A stretch of DNA of 5,012 bases from SXXK01 sp046074645 (GTDB lineage Bacteria > Planctomycetota > Planctomycetia > Planctomycetales > Planctomycetaceae). Positions 1 through 5,012 of the stretch are shown in pieces (the first letter of the stretch is position 1; every line of letters begins with the position of its first letter). The notes beneath the pieces were generated by a model, which saw only the letters and a list, made by a program, of their open reading frames with translations, did no database searches and had not been told where the DNA came from. The stretch is taken from the NCBI GenBank assembly GCA_046074645.1, contig JBJTOP010000340.1:1-5012 (forward strand), in the 5' to 3' direction. The position numbers and the translations under genes were made by a program.

Positions 1-185
1 CTTTGTAGAACCTCTTGGAAATCCAGCGCAAACATCTGCTGTACTTGCAAGTTAATTCTAAATTAGACTACCAAGACTCCCTAAGCAATCATTTTTTGTG
101 ACAATACTGTGACTATTATTTTTTGAATGATAGTAGGGGGGAATTATTTATTTCCAGATATGCGATGAGTGTGAAGGATTTTTTG
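1..185. other. AT-rich stretch without a recognisable gene
   Basis: This segment is clearly poorer in GC than the rest of the window: about 40% in the first 60 bases, 32% in the next 60 and 35% in the next 60. All reading frames are broken by stops, apart from the beginning of the small-ORF candidate. It has T-runs at 92-97 and 119-124 and a G6 run at 136-141. Promoter-like hexamers occur (GTGACA at 98-103, TATTAT at 114-119), but they are only 10 bp apart, so they do not form a normal sigma-70 pair. It may be promoter or leader DNA, or the end of an intergenic region belonging to a gene to the left. I cannot tell which. Confidence 0.4.
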
Positions 186-302
186 GTGAAATGTTTTACA
201 GGATGTGTTCTGTTTGCCATTGATGTCTTTATGGGGCTCGCTGGAATCTGCTGCGGGGCTGCGGGGCGGGCGTTCAGAGGATGTTTTGGACGCGGGAGTT
301 GA
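186..302 (+). CDS. Candidate small hydrophobic Cys-rich peptide (38 aa), uncertain
   Basis: An open frame ends at TGA 300-302. The start with the best ribosome site is GTG at 186, preceded by AAGGA (174-178) with a 7-nt spacer. It gives a 38-residue peptide beginning MKCFTGCVLFAIDVF. An in-frame ATG at 165 would give 45 residues but has no close Shine-Dalgarno site. The peptide has a hydrophobic stretch over roughly residues 4-26 that could form one membrane helix. It has five cysteines, including a Cys-Cys pair, and a short basic Gly/Arg-rich tail. I do not recognise a family. Against it, the first half lies in AT-rich DNA and the second in GC-rich DNA, so the codon style changes mid-frame, and an ORF this short can arise by chance. 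It could also simply be untranslated sequence. Confidence 0.25.
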   Translation: MKCFTGCVLFAIDVFMGLAGICCGAAGRAFRGCFGRGS

Positions 303-437
303 TTCCGATGACGACACTTGCATTTGACAGTGGGATGGGGAATGTTTCAGATCGACGCGGAGAGGGATTGCGGCTGTCTAGTGGCCGGACCGCGAAGGCT
401 GTGATTCAGGGACGGGGCGATGCGGATGGCGACTGGG

Positions 438-462
438 CTCCGCAGCCAGAATCGCTGCGGGG
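438..462. repeat. Inverted repeat, 9-bp stem with 7-nt loop
   Basis: The arms CTCCGCAGC (438-446) and GCTGCGGGG (454-462) pair over nine positions, with one G-U pair when read as plus-strand RNA, around the loop CAGAATC. No T-run follows on either strand, so it is not a typical intrinsic terminator. It lies 73 bases before the larger hairpin at 535-580 and may be part of the same structured element. Confidence 0.4.
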
Positions 463-534
463 AGATGGCACGGGGCACCGCACTGTCGGAGACTTTCGAA
501 CCACCATCACGGGACGCAACCAGCCCTGGCCACT

Positions 535-580
535 GAAAGCGTGAGGTCCATCAACCCTTCGGTTGTTGGCCTTCGCTTTC
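535..580. repeat. Long imperfect hairpin, possible terminator or structured RNA
   Basis: The outer arms GAAAGCG (535-541) and CGCTTTC (574-580) are perfectly complementary. The inner arms CAACC (552-556) and GGTTG (561-565) pair around a CTTC loop. Between them further pairs form with two mismatches and a two-base bulge, giving an almost continuous stem of about 20 bp over 46 bases. Neither strand has a T-run directly after the stem, so a standard intrinsic terminator is not supported. It lies about 170 bases beyond the stop of the minus-strand protease gene, so it could still help end or stabilise that transcript. Confidence 0.5.
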
Positions 581-695
581 TCGTGTGCGTGAACAGTTTG
601 GGTGCCATGTACCCTCGCACTTCCGGCGATGCACTCGGGCGGTGATTCCACTTTTTGACGGTCGCGGCTCTGTGGGGGCATATGCGGCGGCGTTT

Positions 696-707
696 ATGGA
701 ATTCCAT
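696..707. repeat. Perfect 12-bp palindrome
   Basis: ATGGAATTCCAT reads the same on both strands. The 3' half can instead pair with ATGGA at 712-716 around a four-base TGCG spacer, so the segment 696-716 carries three related half-sites. It lies 42 bases past the protease stop codon. A protein-binding site or an RNA fold is possible, and chance is also possible. Confidence 0.3.
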
Positions 708-730
708 TGCGATGGAGGCGGCGTGGTGCA

Positions 731-746
731 GCGCGCTTTGCCGCGC
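731..746 (-). terminator. Weak GC hairpin just after the protease stop
   Basis: The arms GCGCG (731-735) and CGCGC (742-746) pair around a six-base loop, starting three bases beyond the TAG stop of the minus-strand gene. The position suits a terminator, but the stem is only five pairs and no U-run follows in the direction of transcription. I list it as a weak candidate; termination may be Rho-dependent or lie further on. Confidence 0.2.
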
Positions 747-748
747 GT

Positions 749-3568
749 CTACAGGCGGGAACGGATTGCGTCCAGAGCCTGCTTTGCGGCGTAATCGTAG
801 ATGAACTTGTCGTCAGCAGCCAGTTTTTCCAGAAGTGGGATGCTTTTTTCCGTCCCAATTTTTTGAAGAACTTCGATCATGTCACTGCGGATGCTGTTGT
901 CTGTCGATTTTTCGACCAGCTGCAGCACAAGAGTTTCCACCGCTGGTCCCAGTTCGATCAGTTCAGCATTCACTTCACGTCGCACGGAATAATCCATCAG
1001 CATGTCCAACACCGCCATCCGGTCGGTTTCTGATCCAAACCTCAAAAGTGTTCGTGCGAGGATCGGTTTGGAGGAGTCAGAGAACTGTTTGTCCTTGTTT
1101 TCAAGGACCAGCCTGACCTGATTGATTTCGGCAGCAGTGGCCCAGTGACACAGAGCTTTCACGGCATAATCTTTGACGGTGGAGTTGCTGTTTCCAAGGT
1201 GGTTTGTGATGGCCCGCAGAACATCAGCGCGTTTTTCGGGGACGAGGGCAATTCTGGAGAGGCGTTCGAAGTGGGCGTAGGCTTTGAAGTCACCTTCGGC
1301 CATGCGAATTTCCTGAATAATCTGATCGATCAGCATGGGATCGGGAATTGTCGCATCTCGCTGCATTTGTTCCTCGCGGGCAGCCCGCTCAGCGGCGGCC
1401 TGCTGACGTTCCCGCAGAACCTCATCGCGATCCCGAAGCGTGTAGCGAAGTGTGACAGGAAGTTTCAGACTGCCGTCTTCGTCATTTCTTTCGATAACAG
1501 CCTGGTATTCAAGGCCGGCGGGGACACAGCGAGTCAGATCGAAGACCAGATTACCGGTACCGCGAATGACCATCCACGGCTGGCCACCGATTTTTTTGGC
1601 GGTCACAAGTTCGTAAGTCTTGCTGATGGCGATTCTGTCATTGAGCATCTGTCCGGTCTGCCACGAGGTACGCTCAACGGCCGGCACCTGCTCGATTGTC
1701 TCCTCAGGCTGTTCGAAGCCGGGAAGTCTTCCGAAGCCGGGAGGTCTTCCGAAGCCGGGGCGAAAACGCGGAACGAATCCAAAGGGGCGTTCGGAACGCA
1801 GGACACGGCTGATGGTCGTGCTGGATTCCACATTCCACTGCGTGTCGGAAATTTCTCCGAGCTGTTCCATGACGAGCAGTGCGGCGGCGCCCAGAACTGC
1901 AGGGAGCTGCTCTTTCGTGTCGAATTCGAGGACCTGTCCGAGGTCGTTCACCTGCAGTGTCCCACTGTCATGGTGGATATCCGGAGGGCCGGAGAAACCG
2001 TTTCGTTCACGCGAAACGGTGGTGAAGTGGCCTGAGTATGCGAGGGATACTGCGGATCTTGCTGATCGGCCACGAACGCGCACGAGGGCCACTGCCGGAA
2101 TGACCTGCCGAGCAGCTTCCTCCCGCGCAATCGCGGGGGCTCGTGCGACCGTTGGTAGAGTGATTCCCTGTGTGGCGGCAAGGTTTCTGAGCTGATTTCC
2201 GGGGGCTGCAAATCCAACTGCAGTCACGTCCGCACCGGTGAGCTTTGCACTGGCAACGCCAACGATCTGACCAGCGGAGTTGACTACGGGGCCGCCGCTG
2301 TTTCCTGGGTTCAGCGCGGCGTCAATCTGAATCCGTCGGCCTCGATCACGATCGTTGATGAGCCCCGCCACGGTGCCTGTTGTCACCTTGACGTCGTTGC
2401 CGAGCACATCAGACAAAGGGAAGCCCACGGCGAGGACACTCTCGGCCAGCTGGAGCTGGTCGGAATCAATCAGGCTGAGCGGGCTCAGGCCAGTGGCATT
2501 GATACGAATCAGCGCCACATCCGTGGCTGCGTCGCTGGCGACGACAACGGCGGGATATACTTGTCCCCGATGGACAACCTCAATACTGCTGGCACGCTCG
2601 ATCACATGAGCACACGTGGCCAGAACTCCGTCGGAAGTGACCACGAAGCCAGTGCCGGTGCCTTCTTCTTCATCCGGAGTCCCTGCGACAGGGCCGGTGA
2701 CTGTGTAGCTGAGCTGTCCTGACGTTTTGCGGCCGTCATTCTCTTCACCCTCCCAAATTGTAAACTCATAGACGTACTCCTCGTCTTTCGGCCATGAGTA
2801 GCCAAGTCGTCGACCACCGGGACGCAGCGGTGGCGGAGGCTGGGTGCTTTGCGGGGAGCTGGCCGGAACGGCGGGAGGTGGCTGCGGTGAAAAAGCCGGG
2901 CCTGGTGGCGTCGCCTGTGCGAAGCCCGGCGGCACCTGTGCGAAGCCTGGAGGAACCGTGGAGGGAGTCGTTGCTGCCGGGGGGGCTGCTGGAAATCCGG
3001 GCGCTGCTGCTGCTGCAGGAGCGGCTGCCGACGCCGCGCCAGCAAAGCCACTGGGCGGTTGAATTTCTGCGGAGGGTTGCGGTGCGGAAGGCGTCGGATC
3101 AGCCTGAGCGACCGCCGGGGCCGAATTGCCGCTGCCGCCAAAAAAAAATCGCAGGGCTGCAGAAAACCCGATCAGCCCCAGCAGCAGCACACCGCAAACG
3201 ATGAGGATTTCTTTTTTGGCTGATGATGATTCAGCCTCCGCGCGGTCTTCGAGTCGCAGGCGGGCACGGCGGGCGGTGCCTGGGTGTGGCGCGGCATCTT
3301 TCCTTTCCTTGGCCGTGCCGTGCTGGTGGACGGCAGGTTGCTGTTCAGGCTGAGACGCCGGGGACAATTGAGCGGGTAAGGCGGATGACGCGGTGAGAGT
3401 CTGTTGCTGAAGCGGCTGACCGGTGGTTTCGTCCGTCCCGTCCAGTGGCTGGACGTCCACACGGTCACTGCAGTTTGGACATCGAAGGGCGATCCTGCGA
3501 TCCGACATGCGAACCCGAAGTTTAGCCTGACACGCCGGACACAGCACGATGCGATGCGTTGAAGACAT
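749..3568 (-). CDS. Membrane-anchored zinc-ribbon/trypsin-like serine protease with HEAT-like C-terminus
   Basis: Encodes 939 residues, probably a protease acting outside the cytoplasmic membrane; its substrate is unknown. Domains in order: a zinc ribbon with CPAC (10-13) and CPNC (30-33); a low-complexity basic region to 119; one membrane helix at about 120-143; a Pro/Ala/Gly linker to about 255; a beta-rich segment (264-292); an HtrA/trypsin-like domain (about 303-465); a second beta-rich region (about 497-712), interrupted by Gly-Phe-Pro repeats at 596-618; a charged helix (712-740), perhaps coiled coil; and HEAT/ARM-like helices (743-939). The catalytic triad is intact: His321 (CAHV), Asp350 (TDVALI) and Ser424 (GNSGGP). 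No PDZ domain is visible, unlike classical DegP/HtrA. Basic residues before the helix predict N-terminus in, protease out. I chose ATG 3568 because GGAG (3576-3579) lies 7 nt upstream; a TTG at 3634 would add 22 residues without such a site. The stop is TAG. The protease call is firm, the biological role is not. Confidence 0.9.
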   Translation of the reverse strand: MSSTHRIVLCPACQAKLRVRMSDRRIALRCPNCSDRVDVQPLDGTDETTGQPLQQQTLTASSALPAQLSPASQPEQQPAVHQHGTAKERKDAAPHPGTARRARLRLEDRAEAESSSAKKEILIVCGVLLLGLIGFSAALRFFFGGSGNSAPAVAQADPTPSAPQPSAEIQPPSGFAGAASAAAPAAAAAPGFPAAPPAATTPSTVPPGFAQVPPGFAQATPPGPAFSPQPPPAVPASSPQSTQPPPPLRPGGRRLGYSWPKDEEYVYEFTIWEGEENDGRKTSGQLSYTVTGPVAGTPDEEEGTGTGFVVTSDGVLATCAHVIERASSIEVVHRGQVYPAVVVASDAATDVALIRINATGLSPLSLIDSDQLQLAESVLAVGFPLSDVLGNDVKVTTGTVAGLINDRDRGRRIQIDAALNPGNSGGPVVNSAGQIVGVASAKLTGADVTAVGFAAPGNQLRNLAATQGITLPTVARAPAIAREEAARQVIPAVALVRVRGRSARSAVSLAYSGHFTTVSRERNGFSGPPDIHHDSGTLQVNDLGQVLEFDTKEQLPAVLGAAALLVMEQLGEISDTQWNVESSTTISRVLRSERPFGFVPRFRPGFGRPPGFGRLPGFEQPEETIEQVPAVERTSWQTGQMLNDRIAISKTYELVTAKKIGGQPWMVIRGTGNLVFDLTRCVPAGLEYQAVIERNDEDGSLKLPVTLRYTLRDRDEVLRERQQAAAERAAREEQMQRDATIPDPMLIDQIIQEIRMAEGDFKAYAHFERLSRIALVPEKRADVLRAITNHLGNSNSTVKDYAVKALCHWATAAEINQVRLVLENKDKQFSDSSKPILARTLLRFGSETDRMAVLDMLMDYSVRREVNAELIELGPAVETLVLQLVEKSTDNSIRSDMIEVLQKIGTEKSIPLLEKLAADDKFIYDYAAKQALDAIRSRL
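1715..1762 (-). repeat. 18-bp tandem repeat inside the protease gene
   Basis: Two 18-bp copies (1715-1732 and 1733-1750) differ at one base and are followed by a partial third copy (1751-1762). On the coding strand they encode the repeated unit PGFGRPPGFGRLPGF, residues about 604-618 of the protease. This looks like recent slippage expansion in a surface-exposed, flexible segment of the second beta-rich region. Confidence 0.75.
1997..2020. repeat. Perfect 9-bp inverted repeat within the protease coding region
   Basis: The arms ACCGTTTCG (1997-2005) and CGAAACGGT (2012-2020) are exact complements around the six-base spacer TTCACG. It lies in codons about 517-524 (TTVSRERN), just after the protease domain. 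It could form a hairpin in the mRNA or be a binding site, but an inverted repeat this size can also occur by chance in a gene. Confidence 0.35.
2914..2955 (-). repeat. Tandem 21-bp repeat in the Pro/Ala linker of the protease
   Basis: Two adjacent 21-bp copies (2914-2934 and 2935-2955) encode the repeated heptad PPGFAQ(V/A) within the linker at about residues 206-220. They sit in a wider low-complexity Pro/Ala/Gly region coded by about 2804-3139, which joins the membrane helix to the extracytoplasmic domains. Such linkers commonly vary in length between strains. Confidence 0.7.
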
Positions 3569-3575
3569 GGGAATA

Positions 3576-3579
3576 CTCC
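3576..3579 (-). promoter_or_regulatory. Ribosome binding site deciding the protease start
   Basis: GGAG on the minus strand lies 7 nt before ATG 3568-3566. This supports the shorter 939-residue protein, which begins directly with the zinc ribbon, over the upstream TTG start at 3634. Confidence 0.75.
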
Positions 3580-3754
3580 ATTGAGGCCCTGCAGCAGATG
3601 TAACAAAAACTACTGATGTTCGTGAAAAACGCAAGCAGCGATCGAGTGGATTTCATGCCGTCCTGATACTTTTCCAAACCAGCGAGTTTCTGTAATCTGC
3701 AGAGCCTGCCGTAACGCGTCGTTTCAGAGCTGTCTCGTCCGCATTGCCCTCATC

Positions 3755-3758
3755 GGAG
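3755..3758 (+). promoter_or_regulatory. Ribosome binding site of the sialidase gene
   Basis: GGAG lies 7 nt before the ATG at 3766. This is the same motif and spacing as at the divergent protease gene, and it confirms the start that gives a proper signal peptide. Confidence 0.75.
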
Positions 3759-3765
3759 TTCCCTG

Positions 3766-4950
3766 ATGAATCCCGTCCGCGTTTTGCTTCCTCTGCTGGC
3801 CGTTACGCTCCTGTCTGTTGCCAGCACGATTGCTGTGGCAGCGGCCGCACCGCCGCAGGAACCTGCATGGCAGGATCTGTTCAGCGCGGGTGATCAGGGC
3901 ATCGCCCTGTACCGCATCCCGGGGATCGTCGTGACTGACAAAGGCACAGTTCTCGCCTATTGCGAAGCGCGCCGCAACAGTCGCAGTGACTGGGGCGAGA
4001 TTGAAGTTCATCTGCGTCGAAGCACCGACGGTGGTGTTTCGTGGTCTCCCCCGCAGCGCATCGCTCATCACGGGGAACGCATTCCGGGCAGTTCCGGCAA
4101 GGCTGCCGACGACGAACAGCAGACCGTCAATAATCCGGTCGCCATCGTCGATCGCATCAGTGGCTCTGTCGAGTTCCTTTACTGCGTCAACTATGCCCGC
4201 TGCTTCTCCATCCGCAGTCTCGATGATGGTGTTACATGGTCCGCCCCCGTCGAAATCACAGCCACGTTCGAAGCCTTTCGCCCGCAATGCAACTGGAAAG
4301 TGCTCGCCACCGGTCCCGGACATGGCATCCAGCTCCGCTCCGGAAGACTCATCGTTCCCGTCTGGCTGGCCTATGGCGGAGTGCGCGATCATCACCCCTC
4401 CGTTACCGCAACGATTTACAGTGATGATCATGGAGTCACGTGGCAAGCCGGTGTTGTGGCAATTCCCGATACCGCTGAATTCAATGATCCCAACGAAACC
4501 ATCGCCGCAGAACTGTCTGATGGGCGAGTACTTCTGGTGGCTCGCAGTGAATCCTCACCCAACCGCAAACTGCTGCTCACCAGCCCCGACGGTGCCTCAA
4601 ACTGGACAGCTCCTCGATTCCACCAGCAACTTCTGGAACCGATTTGCATGGCCGGACTGCTGGCCGTCCCCGGTCGCCCCGGGACGCTCCTGTTCTCCAA
4701 TCCTGCCACGGTTGGCACGGATGATCAGGGACGTGAACGACCGAACAGTCGAGGCAAACGTGAGAATCTGACGATTCGTCTCAGCACTGACGATGGTGCG
4801 ACCTGGCCTGCCAGCCGCGTCCTCGAACCCGGAAAATCCGCCTACTCTGACCTCGCCGCTCTTCCCGACGGAACAGTTCTCTGTTTCTGTGAAGTCGGCA
4901 ATCGACTCAGATTGGCCCGATTCAGCATCGACTGGGTCACCCGACCATAG
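3766..4950 (+). CDS. Secreted exo-alpha-sialidase (neuraminidase), GH33-type
   Basis: Encodes 394 residues, a usual length for a single-domain bacterial sialidase. Such enzymes remove terminal sialic acids from glycoconjugates with retention of configuration through a tyrosyl intermediate. Residues 1 to about 27 form a signal peptide (short basic start, Leu/Val/Ala core, Ala-rich cleavage region) without a lipobox cysteine, so the product should be exported to the periplasm or outside. Family residues visible: YRIP (49-52) with Arg50, the first of the arginine triad; Asp75 (SDWG), the likely acid/base; Glu244 (NET), likely partner of the nucleophile; Arg260 and Arg332, completing the triad; and Tyr360 (AYSDL), the likely nucleophile. 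Asp-boxes (SxDxGxxW) lie at 86-93, 151-158, 219-226 and 340-347, with a degenerate one at 273-280 (Ala for Gly). The GPGHGIQL segment (183-190) is also typical. No carbohydrate-binding module or anchor is present. No sialic acid transport or catabolism genes lie in the window, so the substrate is inferred from family only. Confidence 0.92.
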   Translation: MNPVRVLLPLLAVTLLSVASTIAVAAAAPPQEPAWQDLFSAGDQGIALYRIPGIVVTDKGTVLAYCEARRNSRSDWGEIEVHLRRSTDGGVSWSPPQRIAHHGERIPGSSGKAADDEQQTVNNPVAIVDRISGSVEFLYCVNYARCFSIRSLDDGVTWSAPVEITATFEAFRPQCNWKVLATGPGHGIQLRSGRLIVPVWLAYGGVRDHHPSVTATIYSDDHGVTWQAGVVAIPDTAEFNDPNETIAAELSDGRVLLVARSESSPNRKLLLTSPDGASNWTAPRFHQQLLEPICMAGLLAVPGRPGTLLFSNPATVGTDDQGRERPNSRGKRENLTIRLSTDDGATWPASRVLEPGKSAYSDLAALPDGTVLCFCEVGNRLRLARFSIDWVTRP

Positions 4951-5012
4951 GCCCCGACAGCCGAGTCATCACCGCCAGCCGCATGGCGGCAGCCTGCGGG
5001 CAGGAGGCCCTG
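4951..5012. other. GC-rich downstream segment with two small hairpins
   Basis: After the sialidase stop, arms GCCGC (4978-4982) and GCGGC (4986-4990) pair around ATG. CCTG (4993-4996) and CAGG (5001-5004) pair around CGGG. No T-run follows within the window. It may be the start of a terminator or of an intergenic repeat cut by the window edge. Confidence 0.3.

Larger units (their letters stand above)
303..748. other. Intergenic region with inverted repeats, no convincing gene
   Basis: This 446-bp GC-rich stretch lies downstream of the protease gene and contains no frame I would call a gene. Open frames of 66-91 codons exist on both strands (308-544 plus; 406-681 and 507-707 minus). They overlap one another, are rich in Arg, Pro and Ser, and show no domain, signal peptide or transmembrane segment. 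The region holds several hairpin-forming inverted repeats, listed separately. It may be the 3' untranslated region of the protease mRNA, a structured RNA, or a copy of a dispersed intergenic repeat. One window cannot distinguish these. Confidence 0.45.
3569..3765. promoter_or_regulatory. Divergent intergenic region between protease and sialidase genes
   Basis: This 197-bp gap separates two divergently oriented start codons, so it should hold the promoters of both. For the sialidase, TGTAAT at 3691-3696 is a fair -10 match (5 of 6), but no good -35 hexamer lies 16-18 bp upstream. For the protease, TTGCGT (minus strand, at 3634-3629) resembles a -35 element, with no convincing -10 after it. Promoters in this lineage often fit the E. 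coli consensus poorly, so I do not place start sites. No clear operator palindrome or riboswitch was seen. Confidence 0.4.

Noticed and set aside
98..119. Promoter-like GTGACA and TATTAT hexamers
   Set aside because: The spacer is only 10 bp, too short for a sigma-70 promoter, and T/A-rich DNA gives such matches by chance.
308..544. Plus-strand 78-codon frame with a GGGAG site 9 nt before ATG 308
   Set aside because: Despite a fair ribosome site, the peptide is rich in Gly, Arg and Asp with no fold or family signal. The frame runs through the 438-462 hairpin and ends inside the 535-580 hairpin, and minus-strand frames overlap it. I treat it as chance.
406..707. Two overlapping minus-strand frames (406-681 and 507-707)
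   Set aside because: They overlap in different frames, have Arg/Pro/Ser-rich composition and show no recognised domain. More probably a structured or repeated non-coding region.
1145..2035. Plus-strand open frame of 296 codons opposite the protease gene
   Set aside because: It lies wholly antisense to a gene with a clear catalytic triad and domain order. It shows no recognisable domain or signal peptide, and its repeated Ser-Glu-Ala-Gly stretch is only the reverse of the Gly-Phe-Pro repeat of the real protein.
3583..3591. Nine-base sequence GAGGCCCTG repeated at 5004-5012
   Set aside because: Too short to be evidence of a repeat in a GC-rich window; the flanks do not match.
3569..3634. 22-residue N-terminal extension of the protease from TTG 3634
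   Set aside because: There is no ribosome site before TTG 3634, while ATG 3568 has GGAG at 7 nt and begins just before the zinc ribbon. The 22 extra residues add no domain.
3724..4446. Minus-strand open frame of 240 codons opposite the sialidase
   Set aside because: It is a shadow of a sialidase whose catalytic residues and Asp-boxes are all in the plus frame. It has no domain of its own and extends into the intergenic region.

Overview
The window is about 57-60% GC over most of its length. It looks like a chromosomal piece of a planctomycete (Planctomycetota). The main reason is the large minus-strand protein: an N-terminal CxxC...CxxC zinc ribbon, one membrane helix, a long Pro/Ala linker, an HtrA/trypsin-like protease domain and C-terminal HEAT-like helices. 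That modular style, and a divergently placed secreted sialidase, are common in planctomycetes. The assignment rests on protein style, not on a marker gene.

Layout. Positions 1-240 are AT-rich (about 37% GC by my count) and hold no long gene. At about 240 the composition changes abruptly to about 65% GC. A weak candidate small ORF (186-302, or from 165) straddles that boundary and would encode a hydrophobic, cysteine-rich peptide. Positions 303-748 look non-coding but contain several inverted repeats, the strongest at 535-580. Positions 749-3568 (minus) encode the 939-residue membrane-anchored protease. Positions 3569-3765 are a 197-bp divergent intergenic region with clear Shine-Dalgarno sites at both ends. 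Positions 3766-4950 (plus) encode a complete 394-residue secreted GH33-type exo-sialidase. The last 62 bases are GC-rich with two small hairpins.

How the genes relate. The two large genes are transcribed away from each other and may share regulatory DNA, but nothing shows a common pathway. The sialidase should release terminal sialic acids from glycans outside the cytoplasm. The protease should sit in the inner membrane with its zinc ribbon in the cytoplasm and its catalytic and HEAT parts outside. Its most interesting trait is that the protease domain seems to be inserted into another beta-rich domain, whose halves lie before and after it. I found no CRISPR array, transposase, tRNA or rRNA.
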